A DNA stretch of 64,000 bases from Leptolyngbya sp. FACHB-60 (GTDB taxonomy: Bacteria > Cyanobacteriota > Cyanobacteriia > Phormidesmidales > Phormidesmidaceae), in contig NZ_JACJOX010000022.1 of NCBI RefSeq assembly GCF_014695775.1, positions 1 to 64,000 on the forward strand. Reading direction: 5' to 3'. The translations under genes and the position numbers were made by a program. Below the pieces are notes generated by a model. It was not told where the DNA came from, searched no databases, and saw nothing but the letters and a program-made list of their open reading frames with translations. This document shows, piece by piece, positions 9,065 through 18,297 of the stretch. How positions within the stretch are numbered: the first letter of the stretch is position 1; every line of letters starts with the position of its first letter.

Positions 9065-10261
9065 ATGAACAAGCGAGTATTTTCTACTCTTTTAGGCGCT
9101 GGCTTAGTAGCCGCTTCCCTCGGTAGTGGGGTAATTACAGGAGGCCAGGCCGTGGCGCAAACTCAGCCCGAATGGCACAACTGCATGACCCGTGAGGTGT
9201 TTGCCCCCGAAAAACAGGCCTGGTGCGATCGCTGGAACACCCTGATCAACGGCACCTACGTTGTGCCCCTGGGTTTTGGCCCCGAACCCACCTTTGAAAC
9301 CGTCACCCTTGAAAATGGCGAGTACAATCGCCCCGGCGAACTCCTGGTCAGCATGGCCAAAGAACCGAACTGGCTGGCCTTTGGCGACATCAACGGCGAC
9401 GGCAAAACCGATGCCGCTGTATTCTTTGGCGTCAACCAGGGGGGCGGCACCAACCTGGCCACCTACGTAGCGGCAGTGATGGATATTGATGGCGAAGCCC
9501 AGGCATTGCGCCCCGTCGTCCTGGGTGAGCGAATTATGCTCAACGGCCCCACCACCATTGACAACCAGCGCATCAATGTGGCGCAGCTCACCCAAACCGA
9601 GGTCAAAAACCGCAGCTTCGTGGTTGACGGCGATAGTCTCAACGAACTGGCTCAGCTACCGGGTCCAGTGAGTTCTATGACTGAGGGCACTGTCGTGTTT
9701 TCGCAAACGCCAACCTACGCGGTGAGGGTGTTTACCCAGCAGGGTCAGCCCCGCATCAACCTGTTCAACAAATCCACTGGGCGGCAGGAGCTGAATGCCG
9801 CTCCTGCCACGGCCAACGTTTCGGCTGAGGGCGTCACCTTCACCCACGGCGGCACTCCCTCGGTGGTGGTGAACATTGCTGCTAACGGTGCCCAAACGAT
9901 TGAGGTCAACAACGCCGTGCAACCCAACTCCGCCAGCGTAACTGGCACCGTCAGCTATCTGCCCCGCATTGCCATGCCTCCCAACGCTATTTTGGAGGTC
10001 AGCCTGGTGGATGTCAGCCGGGCCGATGCGCCTGCGGTAGTCCTGGCCTCTCAGAGTGTGGTGTTTGGCGATCGCCAGGTGCCAATTCCCTTTGAGCTGG
10101 TCTATAGCCCTGACCAGATTGACCCACGCTTGAGCTACGCGGTGCAGGCCCGCATTATTGTCGATGGGGATCTGCGATTTACCACCACCAGCCGCTTTGC
10201 GGTGATCACCCAGGGCAGTCCCACCAATGTAGACGTTCGGGTTGAACAGATCTCACGGTAA
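9065..10261 (+). CDS. Secreted protein with a C-terminal YbaY-type domain
   Basis: A 398-residue exported protein. It has a signal peptide (residues 1 to about 31, ending AVAQ). An N-terminal domain contains the calcium-loop-like DINGDGKTDAAVFF motif of FG-GAP/VCBS repeats. A middle domain (about 215-280) carries VRVF...INLFNK...ELNAAP. A C-terminal domain (about 295-398) of the YbaY/YscW family starts VTGTVSYLPRIAMPPNA. ATG 9065 is chosen over 9053 because it begins the signal peptide and has AGGTG 11 bases upstream. The middle domain recurs in the protein at 26670-27347. It probably acts in the periplasm; its substrate is unknown. Confidence 0.75.
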   Translation: MNKRVFSTLLGAGLVAASLGSGVITGGQAVAQTQPEWHNCMTREVFAPEKQAWCDRWNTLINGTYVVPLGFGPEPTFETVTLENGEYNRPGELLVSMAKEPNWLAFGDINGDGKTDAAVFFGVNQGGGTNLATYVAAVMDIDGEAQALRPVVLGERIMLNGPTTIDNQRINVAQLTQTEVKNRSFVVDGDSLNELAQLPGPVSSMTEGTVVFSQTPTYAVRVFTQQGQPRINLFNKSTGRQELNAAPATANVSAEGVTFTHGGTPSVVVNIAANGAQTIEVNNAVQPNSASVTGTVSYLPRIAMPPNAILEVSLVDVSRADAPAVVLASQSVVFGDRQVPIPFELVYSPDQIDPRLSYAVQARIIVDGDLRFTTTSRFAVITQGSPTNVDVRVEQISR

Positions 10262-10516
10262 GCCTAGGGCAGCGGGTGGTCCTATCAGCCATAAAACTGA
10301 CCGATAGAACCACCCACAACCCAATGCTGTTTACTTCCCTTGGTTCTTCTAAAGCAAGCAGAGTAAAGCGTTTAGCTGGGCTACACCAAAGCCTTTGCTA
10401 AGCCACCTTTTGCCAGGTTGAGGTATTGGATTCAGTATTGAACTTTGAGCATCTAATCAGGCTCTCCGAAAAAATACTGAGTACATTTGCTCATTAGCTT
10501 AGGTTATCAAATCAAC

Positions 10517-10645
10517 ACACAATCAGTGGAGATTGTGTTAATGAAAATCTGTACTTGTTGTTACAATGAGAGACGGAGGAGATGAGAGCCCTCCGACGGA
10601 AAGATTATCTAAACCTCCGGCGCTGCAAAAAGCGCTGGGTTTTTG
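10517..10645 (+). ncRNA. Candidate structured leader-type RNA with a Cys-rich mini-ORF
   Basis: This region without a recognised gene contains, in order: an 8-bp inverted repeat ACACAATC/GATTGTGT (10517-10538) whose loop ends in the GGAG of a ribosome-binding site; a 14-codon ORF at 10541-10585 (MKICTCCYNERRRR) with three Cys codons; CGGAGG (10574-10579), which can pair with CCTCCG at 10590-10595 or at 10614-10619; and a GC-rich hairpin (10616-10639) followed by five T. A second small frame of 31 codons starts at 10582, overlapping the stop of the first as ATGA. No gene follows on this strand, so it may be an independent small RNA or a leader that lost its gene. Confidence 0.35.
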
Positions 10646-10697
10646 ATGGTTTCTTCCAGATTGAGAGAACAACGTAGAGATTTAGTATCACCCACGT

Positions 10698-10725
10698 CGG
10701 CTTCCCTAGGGAGCCGATTTTTTTT
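10698..10725 (+). terminator. Intrinsic terminator, plus strand
   Basis: An 8-bp stem (CGGCTTCC paired with GGGAGCCG, one G-U pair) is followed by AT8. It ends any plus-strand transcript from the YbaY-domain gene or from the candidate RNA at 10.5 kb, just before the convergent CocE gene. Confidence 0.8.
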
Positions 10726-10749
10726 ATTCTTTACGATCGCGATCACCCT

Positions 10750-12453
10750 TCACTCTGTCTCTAGAGGTAACTTCACGCAGGAGGGGTAAACCGGCCCATG
10801 GCCAAGGGTTACGGTGATGATCTGATGGTCTATCTGAGCGCAATTTCCATGTCTCGCGCCGGTACCGCTATTCACCGCATAGGCCGGGAAACAAGACGCC
10901 GCCACGCTCAGCCGCAGACGGTAACCAGAGGCCAGGGTACAGGCCGTAGGCTGTAGGGGCAGCGTCACCCTCTGAGGGTCAGAATTTGTTGCATCGGGAT
11001 TATCAACCCGGCACTGCCCCTGAGTGAGATTCATGACTCGGCCATCGCCATGCACCTCCGAGAGCACCACACTGAGGTCAAAGCTGGGGGCATCGACCTG
11101 GCAGTAGAGGATGGCGATCGCCGTTCCCACCAGCGTCAGCCCCTCAGTCAAGGGAGCAGTCGTGTAGGTCAGTACGTCAGAGCGGCTGTCGATCGCCCCT
11201 CGGTCGAAGGGGCCAGACGGCAAGCCGCAGTGGCCACCCAGGGAGGGCACTGGTCGCCAAGGGTCATGTACGATCACGTCCTCAGTTGGGGATGCCGGTT
11301 GTCTCTGGAGCTGAAACAAGTGCGGGCTAAGCACACCGTCGTCGCTGCGCATCCCCGCCAAGCCGCTACTGCTGAGGTAGAAGGGTTGGCCAGGGTTGAC
11401 TAGCCAGCGATCGCGCCCCTGCCACTGGTTCACCCCCATCACAAATAGCTGAACAGGAGACTTAGCGACGGTCTCAGAGGGGGAATCTTTCAGAAACTGG
11501 TCGAACCAGCGAACTTGCAGGCGATCGATCGGGCTGTCGGCCTCAGGACCAAAATCCACCGCCCCCACCCGGCGGCTCCAGGGCAAATGTCCCCAGGGGC
11601 CAATCCACAGTTCTTGGGGGGCGCTGCCTTGGGACACCATTTGCTGATACAGCCGCAGGTTGCCCCGCAGGTGGGGGTCATACCAGCCGCCAATGTGCAG
11701 CATGGGCAAATTTACCGCTGCCAAGTCTGGCTTGAGCGCCTGCCAGTAGTCGTCGGGCTGAGGATGATCGAGCCACTGGTGAAAGAAAGAGTCGGGAGCA
11801 TAGGTCTTTAGCACTTGGGGCCGGGCAGGAATAGCATCACCCAGAGGCAGGGCATGGGCAGCCTGGCGCAGCGCCTGATACGCCATGGCATCCTGTTGCA
11901 GGCGAGCGGTTTCGGCGGCAAGCTGAAGCGCCCAGCCCAGGCCTATTTGCAGGGGTAAAGCTCCATTTTCGTAGGCCCAATCGGCGTAGAGGTCGTAGCC
12001 CACCATGGCTGGGGCGATCGCCCTCAACGCGGGCGGCTGCCTCGCCGCCGCATACAGTTGGGTCATCCCCTGATAGGAAAACCCATACATGCCCACCGCC
12101 CCATTGCTCTGGGGTAGATTTGCCGCCCACTGCACCGTGGCATAGCCATCGTCGGCCTCGTGGCAAAACAGGTCAAACTCCCCACCGGAGGTACCTCGCC
12201 CCCGCACGTCTTGAATCACCACAATGTAGCCATGGCTGGCGTACCAGCTGGGGTGGGCATAGACCACGGTGGATGCGATCGCTCGACCGTAGGGCTGTCG
12301 CATCAGCAGCACCGGAAACGGCCCGTCGCCAATGGGATAGTACACATCAGCATCGAGGCGAATCGCCTCCTCGCCCGAGGGGGAGGCCAACGGGGGCAGC
12401 ACCAGCGTTAGGGTTTGCGGGGGAGCAACAGCGTAGAGGCCGGGAGTGAGCAA
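10750..12453 (-). CDS. CocE/NonD family hydrolase (X-Pro peptidase/ester hydrolase type)
   Basis: A 567-residue serine hydrolase of the CocE/NonD family, which includes cocaine esterase, alpha-amino-acid esterases and X-Pro dipeptidyl peptidases. The alpha/beta-hydrolase core holds nucleophile Ser126 in GFSYQG. The Asp of GGWYDPH and the His of GPWGHLPW complete the triad, and the C-terminal jelly-roll domain (about 330-567) is present. There is no clear signal peptide. The cupin gene ends 65 bases upstream on the same strand, so they may form an operon. Substrate cannot be read from sequence. Confidence 0.87.
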   Translation of the reverse strand: MLTPGLYAVAPPQTLTLVLPPLASPSGEEAIRLDADVYYPIGDGPFPVLLMRQPYGRAIASTVVYAHPSWYASHGYIVVIQDVRGRGTSGGEFDLFCHEADDGYATVQWAANLPQSNGAVGMYGFSYQGMTQLYAAARQPPALRAIAPAMVGYDLYADWAYENGALPLQIGLGWALQLAAETARLQQDAMAYQALRQAAHALPLGDAIPARPQVLKTYAPDSFFHQWLDHPQPDDYWQALKPDLAAVNLPMLHIGGWYDPHLRGNLRLYQQMVSQGSAPQELWIGPWGHLPWSRRVGAVDFGPEADSPIDRLQVRWFDQFLKDSPSETVAKSPVQLFVMGVNQWQGRDRWLVNPGQPFYLSSSGLAGMRSDDGVLSPHLFQLQRQPASPTEDVIVHDPWRPVPSLGGHCGLPSGPFDRGAIDSRSDVLTYTTAPLTEGLTLVGTAIAILYCQVDAPSFDLSVVLSEVHGDGRVMNLTQGQCRVDNPDATNSDPQRVTLPLQPTACTLASGYRLRLSVAASCFPAYAVNSGTGARHGNCAQIDHQIITVTLGHGPVYPSCVKLPLETE

Positions 12454-12518
12454 GGGTTTACGGAGCGGTAGGGATGGGCCAAGCCCACCAGAAGAATTTA
12501 AAGGAGCCTGTAACGACC

Positions 12519-13019
12519 TTACGGGCTGGGGGAATCGTGACGGCCTAAAACAGCCAAATCTTCATCGTCTAGCTCAACGGGGGTGCCGCTGCGAATTAGC
12601 TCAGCGAAGTCTTCATTGGGCACCATGATGCACAGGGTATAGAGTCGAGTAGGGCCAGTATTTTCGACCACGTGCACCCCGTTGGGAGGCACCAAAATGC
12701 TGTCTCCCGCTCGAATAGCAACGGTTTTGCCGTCGCAGGTAGCACGGCCTTCGCCCTTGAGCACAAAAAACATCTCAACGGCAACCTGATGGCGGTTGGG
12801 GGGTGTTTTGCCACCGACGTCAAAAATTTCGACGCAGTAGGTCAGCGACATATTGGCAATAGTGGGGTCAAATACCAGGGCCAGGCGGTTGCTATCGCCG
12901 GGGCTAATGCGAAAAGCCTGGTAATCCTTCGGTGACTTATACACCGGCACGACGCAGCTAGTCGGCAACGAGCAGGTCAGGGAGTCCATAACCACAGTAT
13001 CCATAACCGGTTGGCCCAA
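12519..13019 (-). CDS. Cupin-domain protein
   Basis: A 166-residue single-domain cupin. The first metal motif region reads PPNRHQVAVEMFFVLKGEG, giving the His and Glu. The second reads PPNGVHVVENTG, giving the last His. These would bind one divalent metal. Such proteins range from dioxygenases to sugar-binding regulators, so the role is unknown. Several in-frame Met residues near the N-terminus make the start uncertain. The gene precedes the CocE hydrolase. Confidence 0.82.
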   Translation of the reverse strand: MGQPVMDTVVMDSLTCSLPTSCVVPVYKSPKDYQAFRISPGDSNRLALVFDPTIANMSLTYCVEIFDVGGKTPPNRHQVAVEMFFVLKGEGRATCDGKTVAIRAGDSILVPPNGVHVVENTGPTRLYTLCIMVPNEDFAELIRSGTPVELDDEDLAVLGRHDSPSP

Positions 13020-13382
13020 CAGAACGGCATGACTATGCTAAACAGACTCCTGCGCAGATCACAGTAGCTCACCCTACCTTTCATAAAAAGTTGCCTTGTC
13101 AGGGGTTACTGCGGGAACTAAAACTATAAATTCAAGCGGCAGGGATCGCTTCAACGGTTGGCCACTTGGCTCTGTAGCCTTCAGACTCTAAAGAGATTGC
13201 GTAGGATCTTTATGAAGTTCCTGGCTGAGGCAGTTTAGGGTTACGCTAAACCTCAGTATCCCCATCTAGCTGTGGTGCTAGGCCAGCGGGGAAATTTAGA
13301 AACGCCTGGGTCGCTCTACTACCACTATCGACGCTACTCGTTCTCCAGGTTCTACGGTTACTTCCTCGGTCTAAAACGCAGC
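13020..13382. other. Intergenic region between divergent genes
   Basis: About 360 bases hold the promoters of the cupin gene (minus) and of the REC-PP2C gene (plus). The frame upstream of ATG 13383 is open back to 13272 but shows no conserved sequence. Nothing else is recognisable. Confidence 0.5.
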
Positions 13383-14516
13383 ATGATCGACATCCTCATC
13401 ATTGAGCACGATGCCGCCACAGAGCAATTTTTGGTCAGTGCTCTCAAGCAGCAGGGTTACAGTGTCACCACGGCCCGCAGCGGGGCAGAAGGCCTCACCC
13501 TGGCCGAAAAACTGCTGCCGGGGGTGATCATCTGTGACTGGAACATTCCGGGCACCATCGATGGGTTGGCCATTTGCCAGGCGCTTAAGCATCACCCGGT
13601 GCTCTCAATTACGTCACTGCTGCTGCTGACGGCCCGCTACAGCACCGCTGACCGAGTCAAGGGGCTGGAGATGGGGGCTGACGATCTGCTCTCGAAACCG
13701 GTGGATATCAACGAGCTCAATGCGCGGGTGCGAGCAGGGCTGCGCATCTACCAGCTCACCCAGGACCTGCGCCAGCAAAAGCAGCGGATGGAAGCTGAAA
13801 TGGCGGAGGCGGAGGGCTATGTGCGATCGCTCCTGCCCAACGATCAAGTCGGCAGAGTGCCCATCCAATCGCGGTTTTTGCCCTCTCAGCAGCTCGGCGG
13901 CGACTGCTATGACTATTACTGGCTCGACCCCGACTATCTGGTAGTGTATTTGCTCGACGTCTCAGGCCACGGGCTGGGGTCGGCGCTGCTCTCTACCTCA
14001 GTGCTAAACGTGCTGCGCGCTCAGTCGCTGCCCGATGTCAGCTTCTACCGCCCCGAAAAAGTGCTGCGGGCGCTCAACGAAACCTTTCAGATGAGCGATC
14101 AGAACCAAAAATATTTCACCATCTGGTACGGTGTGCTCAACTGTGCCAACCGCCAGCTGCTCTACGCCAGCGCTGGCCATCCTCCGGCGGTGCTGGTGTC
14201 GATTGATGGCGACCAAAAGGTGACCACCACCCGCCTGCGCACCCCCGGCATGCCCGTGGGTATGTTGCCCGAAGCCAAGTACCAATGGCAGCGCTGTCAG
14301 CTGCCCCCCAACAGCAGCCTTTATCTATTCAGCGACGGCCTGTACGAGGTGCTGCAAGACAATCAGCAGTACCTCGGGTTGGACAACTTTGTAGATTTGC
14401 TAGCCGTGGCCAAGCGCGAGCGCAGTATTGACCACATTCTCGACACCGTAATTAAATGCCAGGCAGGAGAGGTTGCCAGCGACGATATGTCTCTGATGAT
14501 GATCGACTTAGACTAG
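13383..14516 (+). CDS. Response regulator fused to a PP2C (RsbU/SpoIIE-type) phosphatase
   Basis: A 377-residue two-domain protein. The receiver domain (1 to about 122) has the acidic pocket EHD, phospho-acceptor Asp in CDWNIPG and the Lys of LLSKPVD. A short coiled-coil linker (about 128-145) leads to a SpoIIE/PP2C domain whose metal-binding motifs are GGDCYDYY, LDVSGHG and SDDMSL. It should dephosphorylate a STAS-domain antagonist on command of a sensor kinase. A STAS protein gene lies convergently 116 bases away, the probable substrate. No RsbW-type kinase or histidine kinase is nearby. Confidence 0.92.
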   Translation: MIDILIIEHDAATEQFLVSALKQQGYSVTTARSGAEGLTLAEKLLPGVIICDWNIPGTIDGLAICQALKHHPVLSITSLLLLTARYSTADRVKGLEMGADDLLSKPVDINELNARVRAGLRIYQLTQDLRQQKQRMEAEMAEAEGYVRSLLPNDQVGRVPIQSRFLPSQQLGGDCYDYYWLDPDYLVVYLLDVSGHGLGSALLSTSVLNVLRAQSLPDVSFYRPEKVLRALNETFQMSDQNQKYFTIWYGVLNCANRQLLYASAGHPPAVLVSIDGDQKVTTTRLRTPGMPVGMLPEAKYQWQRCQLPPNSSLYLFSDGLYEVLQDNQQYLGLDNFVDLLAVAKRERSIDHILDTVIKCQAGEVASDDMSLMMIDLD

Positions 14517-14597
14517 GCAACCACAGCAAGATTTAGGGTTTCAGAGATTAGGATTGTCCCTCACCTTGCACCTAAAACTCTAAATTTCGCACTCTTT

Positions 14598-14618
14598 TTG
14601 ATGCCGAATCGGCATCAA
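14598..14618. repeat. Perfect stem-loop between convergent genes
   Basis: TTGATGCCGA and TCGGCATCAA flank a single base. It lies between the stops of the phosphatase and the STAS gene. It has no downstream T run on either strand, so it is not a standard intrinsic terminator. Confidence 0.7.
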
Positions 14619-14632
14619 TTTAACGTTGGGCT

Positions 14633-14959
14633 TTAAGACACTTTGAGCTTGGCATCTTCAAAGTCCTGACGGTTTTCGTAAATTTCAAACACCCGATCCA
14701 TGCTGGTAAGTTCAAACAGCATGCGGACCTGGTCGTTCATAGAGCAAAGGCAGAAGCTACGGTTGAGCGATCGCGCCTTTTTAAGCAACACAACCAGCGT
14801 GCCTAGACCCGAGCTGTCGACAAAAGTAATGTCTTTTAGATCAACTAAAATAACCTCAACCCCTTCATCGAGCAATGCCTCCGTAGAGGTGCGAAACTCT
14901 TCGGCTTTGGTGCTATCTAAAATACCGGTAGGCTCAATAACTTGAACGTTAGAATTCAT
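14633..14959 (-). CDS. STAS-domain anti-sigma factor antagonist
   Basis: A 108-residue STAS protein of the SpoIIAA/RsbV type. The phosphorylatable Ser is in the conserved VDSSGLG loop at about 48-54. In partner switching the unphosphorylated form binds an anti-sigma or other kinase, and a PP2C phosphatase reactivates it. The convergent REC-PP2C gene encodes such a phosphatase. The target it controls here is not in the window. Confidence 0.92.
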   Translation of the reverse strand: MNSNVQVIEPTGILDSTKAEEFRTSTEALLDEGVEVILVDLKDITFVDSSGLGTLVVLLKKARSLNRSFCLCSMNDQVRMLFELTSMDRVFEIYENRQDFEDAKLKVS

Positions 14960-15020
14960 AATAAAAAATCATTATTCCAAAATTAACAACTGTTTGGTAG
15001 ACAGCAACTCAACCCATTAG

Positions 15021-16109
15021 CTAAATAATAGCCAATGCTGGAGAGTATATGGCCCTGGGGGTGCGATCGCGGTCGATTTCTACCACTAGGTTAACGTGTT
15101 CGCCATCACGCTTGAGGGCAGCAATAAATAGCTCCGGGTGCAGGGCACACCAGAAATACTCCACAAATGCATCAATGGTGGCATCGCTCATGCCGGTTTT
15201 GCCCTGGGCCTTCATCTGGTGTTCGGCGTCTTTGCGCCACTGTTTGCTCAGGCGGTAGTCGGCTGGGCACAGCACCATCAGTCGATCGAGACAGTCCCAC
15301 AGGGGCAGGTAGGTGGCCAGTTCAGCGTTCATGTCGCGGGCAAACTGGCGGTCGGCTGGGGTGACAATGGGCTCTGGAGCCTGGTCAAACTGAGCCGGGT
15401 CAATGGGGCGCGCCCCCAAGAACCAGCCCTCAAACAGCAAAATATCCACATCCTGCACCCACTCTGGGTCAGTGCGATCGCCTTCGCCGCCGTGCAGCGA
15501 TTTGTCGAACCGGGGCAGGGCCACAGCCTCACCCGCCCCCGCTGCTCGAATTTGGGTCAGGGTGGCCAGCCCCAGGTCGATGTCATGGGTGCCCGGTGGC
15601 CCGCGCCACCGCAATCTTGGGTCAACCTGAATTAGCGCCTGGCGATCGCGGTAGGTCTTGTAAAGGTCATCAATGGAAAGGCCCACAGCCCGATAACCCA
15701 TCACCTGTAAAATGTGCCGCAGGATCAGAGTCAGGGTAGTTTTTCCCGTTCCCTGCCCGCCAAGCACCCCCTGAATTAGCGGGCCAGCCTGGGCTTCGCG
15801 AGCCTGTTTGAGGATCAGAGCCAGGGGCAGCCACAGCCGCCAGTACAGCTCCAGGTAGTGCTCCATGGGGGCCGGGGGCAGCGGCAAAGCATCGTGATGG
15901 GCCACCAGAGCCTGTAGCCAGCCCAGGCGTTCCTCAATTTGTGCCGCGCCGTTCTCGGCGGTGATGCCCCAGGCAGCGGCCCGTCGGGGGTCAGCCAGCT
16001 CCCACGCCAGCAGCTGCTGACGCTGGGCATCATCAAGAGCACTACCCGCTAGGTAAGCGGCGAGCAGAGGCGCGATCGCGAAATCCGTCGGGGTTGTCGG
16101 GTCTGCCAT
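15021..16109 (-). CDS. glyK: D-glycerate 3-kinase
   Basis: A 362-residue kinase that phosphorylates glycerate to 3-phosphoglycerate, the last step of photorespiration. The P-loop GGQGTGKT is at 117-124. GLSIDDLYKTYRDR and RGPPGTHDIDLG follow, then LLFEGWFLGARP and a C-terminal LEVEYFWCALHPELF-like helix region, the pattern of plant/cyanobacterial GLYK. ATG 16109 is chosen because it clears the upstream gene by 10 bases; the frame is open further. It follows the DUF3352 gene in an apparent operon. Confidence 0.9.
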   Translation of the reverse strand: MADPTTPTDFAIAPLLAAYLAGSALDDAQRQQLLAWELADPRRAAAWGITAENGAAQIEERLGWLQALVAHHDALPLPPAPMEHYLELYWRLWLPLALILKQAREAQAGPLIQGVLGGQGTGKTTLTLILRHILQVMGYRAVGLSIDDLYKTYRDRQALIQVDPRLRWRGPPGTHDIDLGLATLTQIRAAGAGEAVALPRFDKSLHGGEGDRTDPEWVQDVDILLFEGWFLGARPIDPAQFDQAPEPIVTPADRQFARDMNAELATYLPLWDCLDRLMVLCPADYRLSKQWRKDAEHQMKAQGKTGMSDATIDAFVEYFWCALHPELFIAALKRDGEHVNLVVEIDRDRTPRAIYSPALAII

Positions 16110-16119
16110 CACTACATCG

Positions 16120-17841
16120 TCACGATTGGTTGCTGAGCTGCACCAGAATGCTGCCGGTCTGCATCGCATCGCTGCGATCGCCACTGACTAGCGTAATCTG
16201 CCGTAGATGCTTGAGGGCAGGCTGGGCCGCCGCGCTCCACAGCCGCCATCGGGGCAGCTGGGTCGCTAAGCCAGCCTGAATCTGTGGCCAGTCAATATGA
16301 ACATAGCCGGTGCTGGGGCCAGGCACCTGGGCCACCTGCGGCCACCAGACCGGGTACTGCCGAGGTACAACAGTGGGGCGAATCACCGCATCCAGCGTGG
16401 CGGGGGAGGCAGCCAGCGCCTCGTACTGATCGACCTGGGCATACAGGCCCGCCACCTCAGCCACCACCTGCAAAGGCTGTGACCCTCGCGTTTTAGGTAA
16501 GGCCAGGCGAGTCCAGGCGATCGCCGAAGTGCCCCGCAGGTCGAGAGCCCCAACCCCCAAGCCCTGTTTCTGGGCTAGGGCCGTCATCCCATCAAGCGCT
16601 GCGGTCAATGTCTCGCTCTGGGGAGCCACCACCAGCCAATCGGGCGATCCGGTTTCAGCCGTACCCAATCCCACCCCATAGGCGCGATCCACTCCAGTCT
16701 GGAGAAGATCCATCGCGCCCTGGCCCAGCGCACCGTCAATCAACTTGGCCAAAGGAAAACTGCCCTCACCTGCGGGAGAAAGCAGGGCCAGCAGGGGATT
16801 GAATCGCTGCCCCAGGGTTGCTAAGTCAGACCCTACCGCTGTCACCGCTAGGGAATCTGGCAGGTAGGGCACAATGTTTTCCCAATCGGTTGCCCTAGCT
16901 CGCTGAGAATGGAGACGGTGCCCCTGGGCGGCTAGCAGCGCCGTATGGCCCACTAGCCCCTCACGGGAGAGCTGCCACGACATCAGCCCCCAACCCACCT
17001 GGTCATCAGCGGCCCCCAGTTTACCCAGTCCCACGGCTGCCCCATTGGGATTTCTATCAGGGTTGAGCCACTGGCTGACCGCAGGCAGGTTCAGCGCCAA
17101 CAGCCCCACCCGCTGATTGGGCAGCTCTCGCAGAGCAGTTTTGTAGCGGCGATCGCTTTGAAGATTGAGATCTGTAGATTGGGCTGCGGTCAGCGCTTGG
17201 CGCAGCACGTCAGGGTGATTGGCCGCCAGTACATAACGGTTGGCCACTAAAACCGTAGCTAGCTGAGCGGTTTCTTCTCGGGAGGATCGTGGAGTCACCC
17301 GCCGAGCGTAGATCAGGCGGTTGCCCGAGAATTCTTCAAAGGTGAGGGCATCACCGGCGATCGCGCGGTTTTGCCAGTAGAGCTCTAGCGCCGCCTGGGC
17401 CGCCGCACTATCGTTGCAGGATAGAGCAACGAGATAGCCAGGAGTAGAGCCATCGGTGGGGTCTTGGTCGAGGTCGGGGGTCACCATGGCGGCGGTCACC
17501 TCTTCCCCTAGCCACGGCTGAATGTCGCGGCTGTAGCTGAGGCCAGTGTTGGCCAGCAGCGCTTGCTCAATGAGTTCTTGATCGCGGTGGGTCTCCTGGC
17601 GCAGGCGGGGGGCAGCCAGATATTCCCACAGGCTGGCGAGGCGATCGGGGCGCACCAGCACCGAGGCGACGACGGGCGACTGCTTGGGCACAAACTGAAG
17701 CGCCAGCGGCTGAGCCTGCCCGCCGCGCTCAATCAGGTACAGGGGCGTGTTGAGGGTCAACCGCCACAGCAGCCCCAAACCCAGCACCAGCACCAGTCCG
17801 GCGGCAATGGCGAGGGGACGAATAAACGAGCGAAACTTCAT
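16120..17841 (-). CDS. DUF3352 domain membrane-anchored protein
   Basis: A 573-residue protein of the cyanobacterial DUF3352 family. It has a single membrane anchor at about 8-28 and a large presumably periplasmic or lumenal domain containing the FVPKQSPVVASVLVRPDRLASLWEYL region typical of the family. The function is unknown. ATG 17841 is chosen because it places the membrane anchor right at the N-terminus. It lies 10 bases upstream of the glycerate kinase, so the two are probably co-transcribed. Confidence 0.82.
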   Translation of the reverse strand: MKFRSFIRPLAIAAGLVLVLGLGLLWRLTLNTPLYLIERGGQAQPLALQFVPKQSPVVASVLVRPDRLASLWEYLAAPRLRQETHRDQELIEQALLANTGLSYSRDIQPWLGEEVTAAMVTPDLDQDPTDGSTPGYLVALSCNDSAAAQAALELYWQNRAIAGDALTFEEFSGNRLIYARRVTPRSSREETAQLATVLVANRYVLAANHPDVLRQALTAAQSTDLNLQSDRRYKTALRELPNQRVGLLALNLPAVSQWLNPDRNPNGAAVGLGKLGAADDQVGWGLMSWQLSREGLVGHTALLAAQGHRLHSQRARATDWENIVPYLPDSLAVTAVGSDLATLGQRFNPLLALLSPAGEGSFPLAKLIDGALGQGAMDLLQTGVDRAYGVGLGTAETGSPDWLVVAPQSETLTAALDGMTALAQKQGLGVGALDLRGTSAIAWTRLALPKTRGSQPLQVVAEVAGLYAQVDQYEALAASPATLDAVIRPTVVPRQYPVWWPQVAQVPGPSTGYVHIDWPQIQAGLATQLPRWRLWSAAAQPALKHLRQITLVSGDRSDAMQTGSILVQLSNQS

Positions 17842-18297
17842 TGACCTCACGCCTGCAACCCAACAACACCCGTAGCGCGATCGCCCGGGCCGACTAATTC
17901 TCCCTAGTGTATGGCCCTTCGATACCCGTAATGCCTCGGATGCCAACGGGCTGTTTAGAAATTAAACAATGTAAATTTTTGGGTTTCTGGAGGTTAGAGA
18001 GAAATGCGCGCCAATTTGCCCGAGTTTGGTAATTCACAGCAGCGGTTCAACCGGGGCTCAGCAGGGCGATCGCCGCTGCCCTCAACCATGACGAAAGCCT
18101 AGCTCAGCTATGGTTAGCCTTAAAATTGGCCAAACCCAGCGGTATGACGCATTTCCTGGCACTGTGACCCTACGCCTACAGTTTTGTGGCTCGAGGTTAA
18201 TAGCAATGGCGGTGATGGAATACTCCAAACTGTCCAGGAAGAAACATAACTCAACTCTAGCGAACCCTCAGGGGTCTCAACAGACAGCCCACGCATG
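17842..18297. other. Intergenic region, no gene recognised
   Basis: About 450 bases that should carry the promoter of the DUF3352-glyK unit near its left end. The small plus-strand frame at 18110-18319 has no recognisable features. No repeats or RNA structures stand out. Confidence 0.45.
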
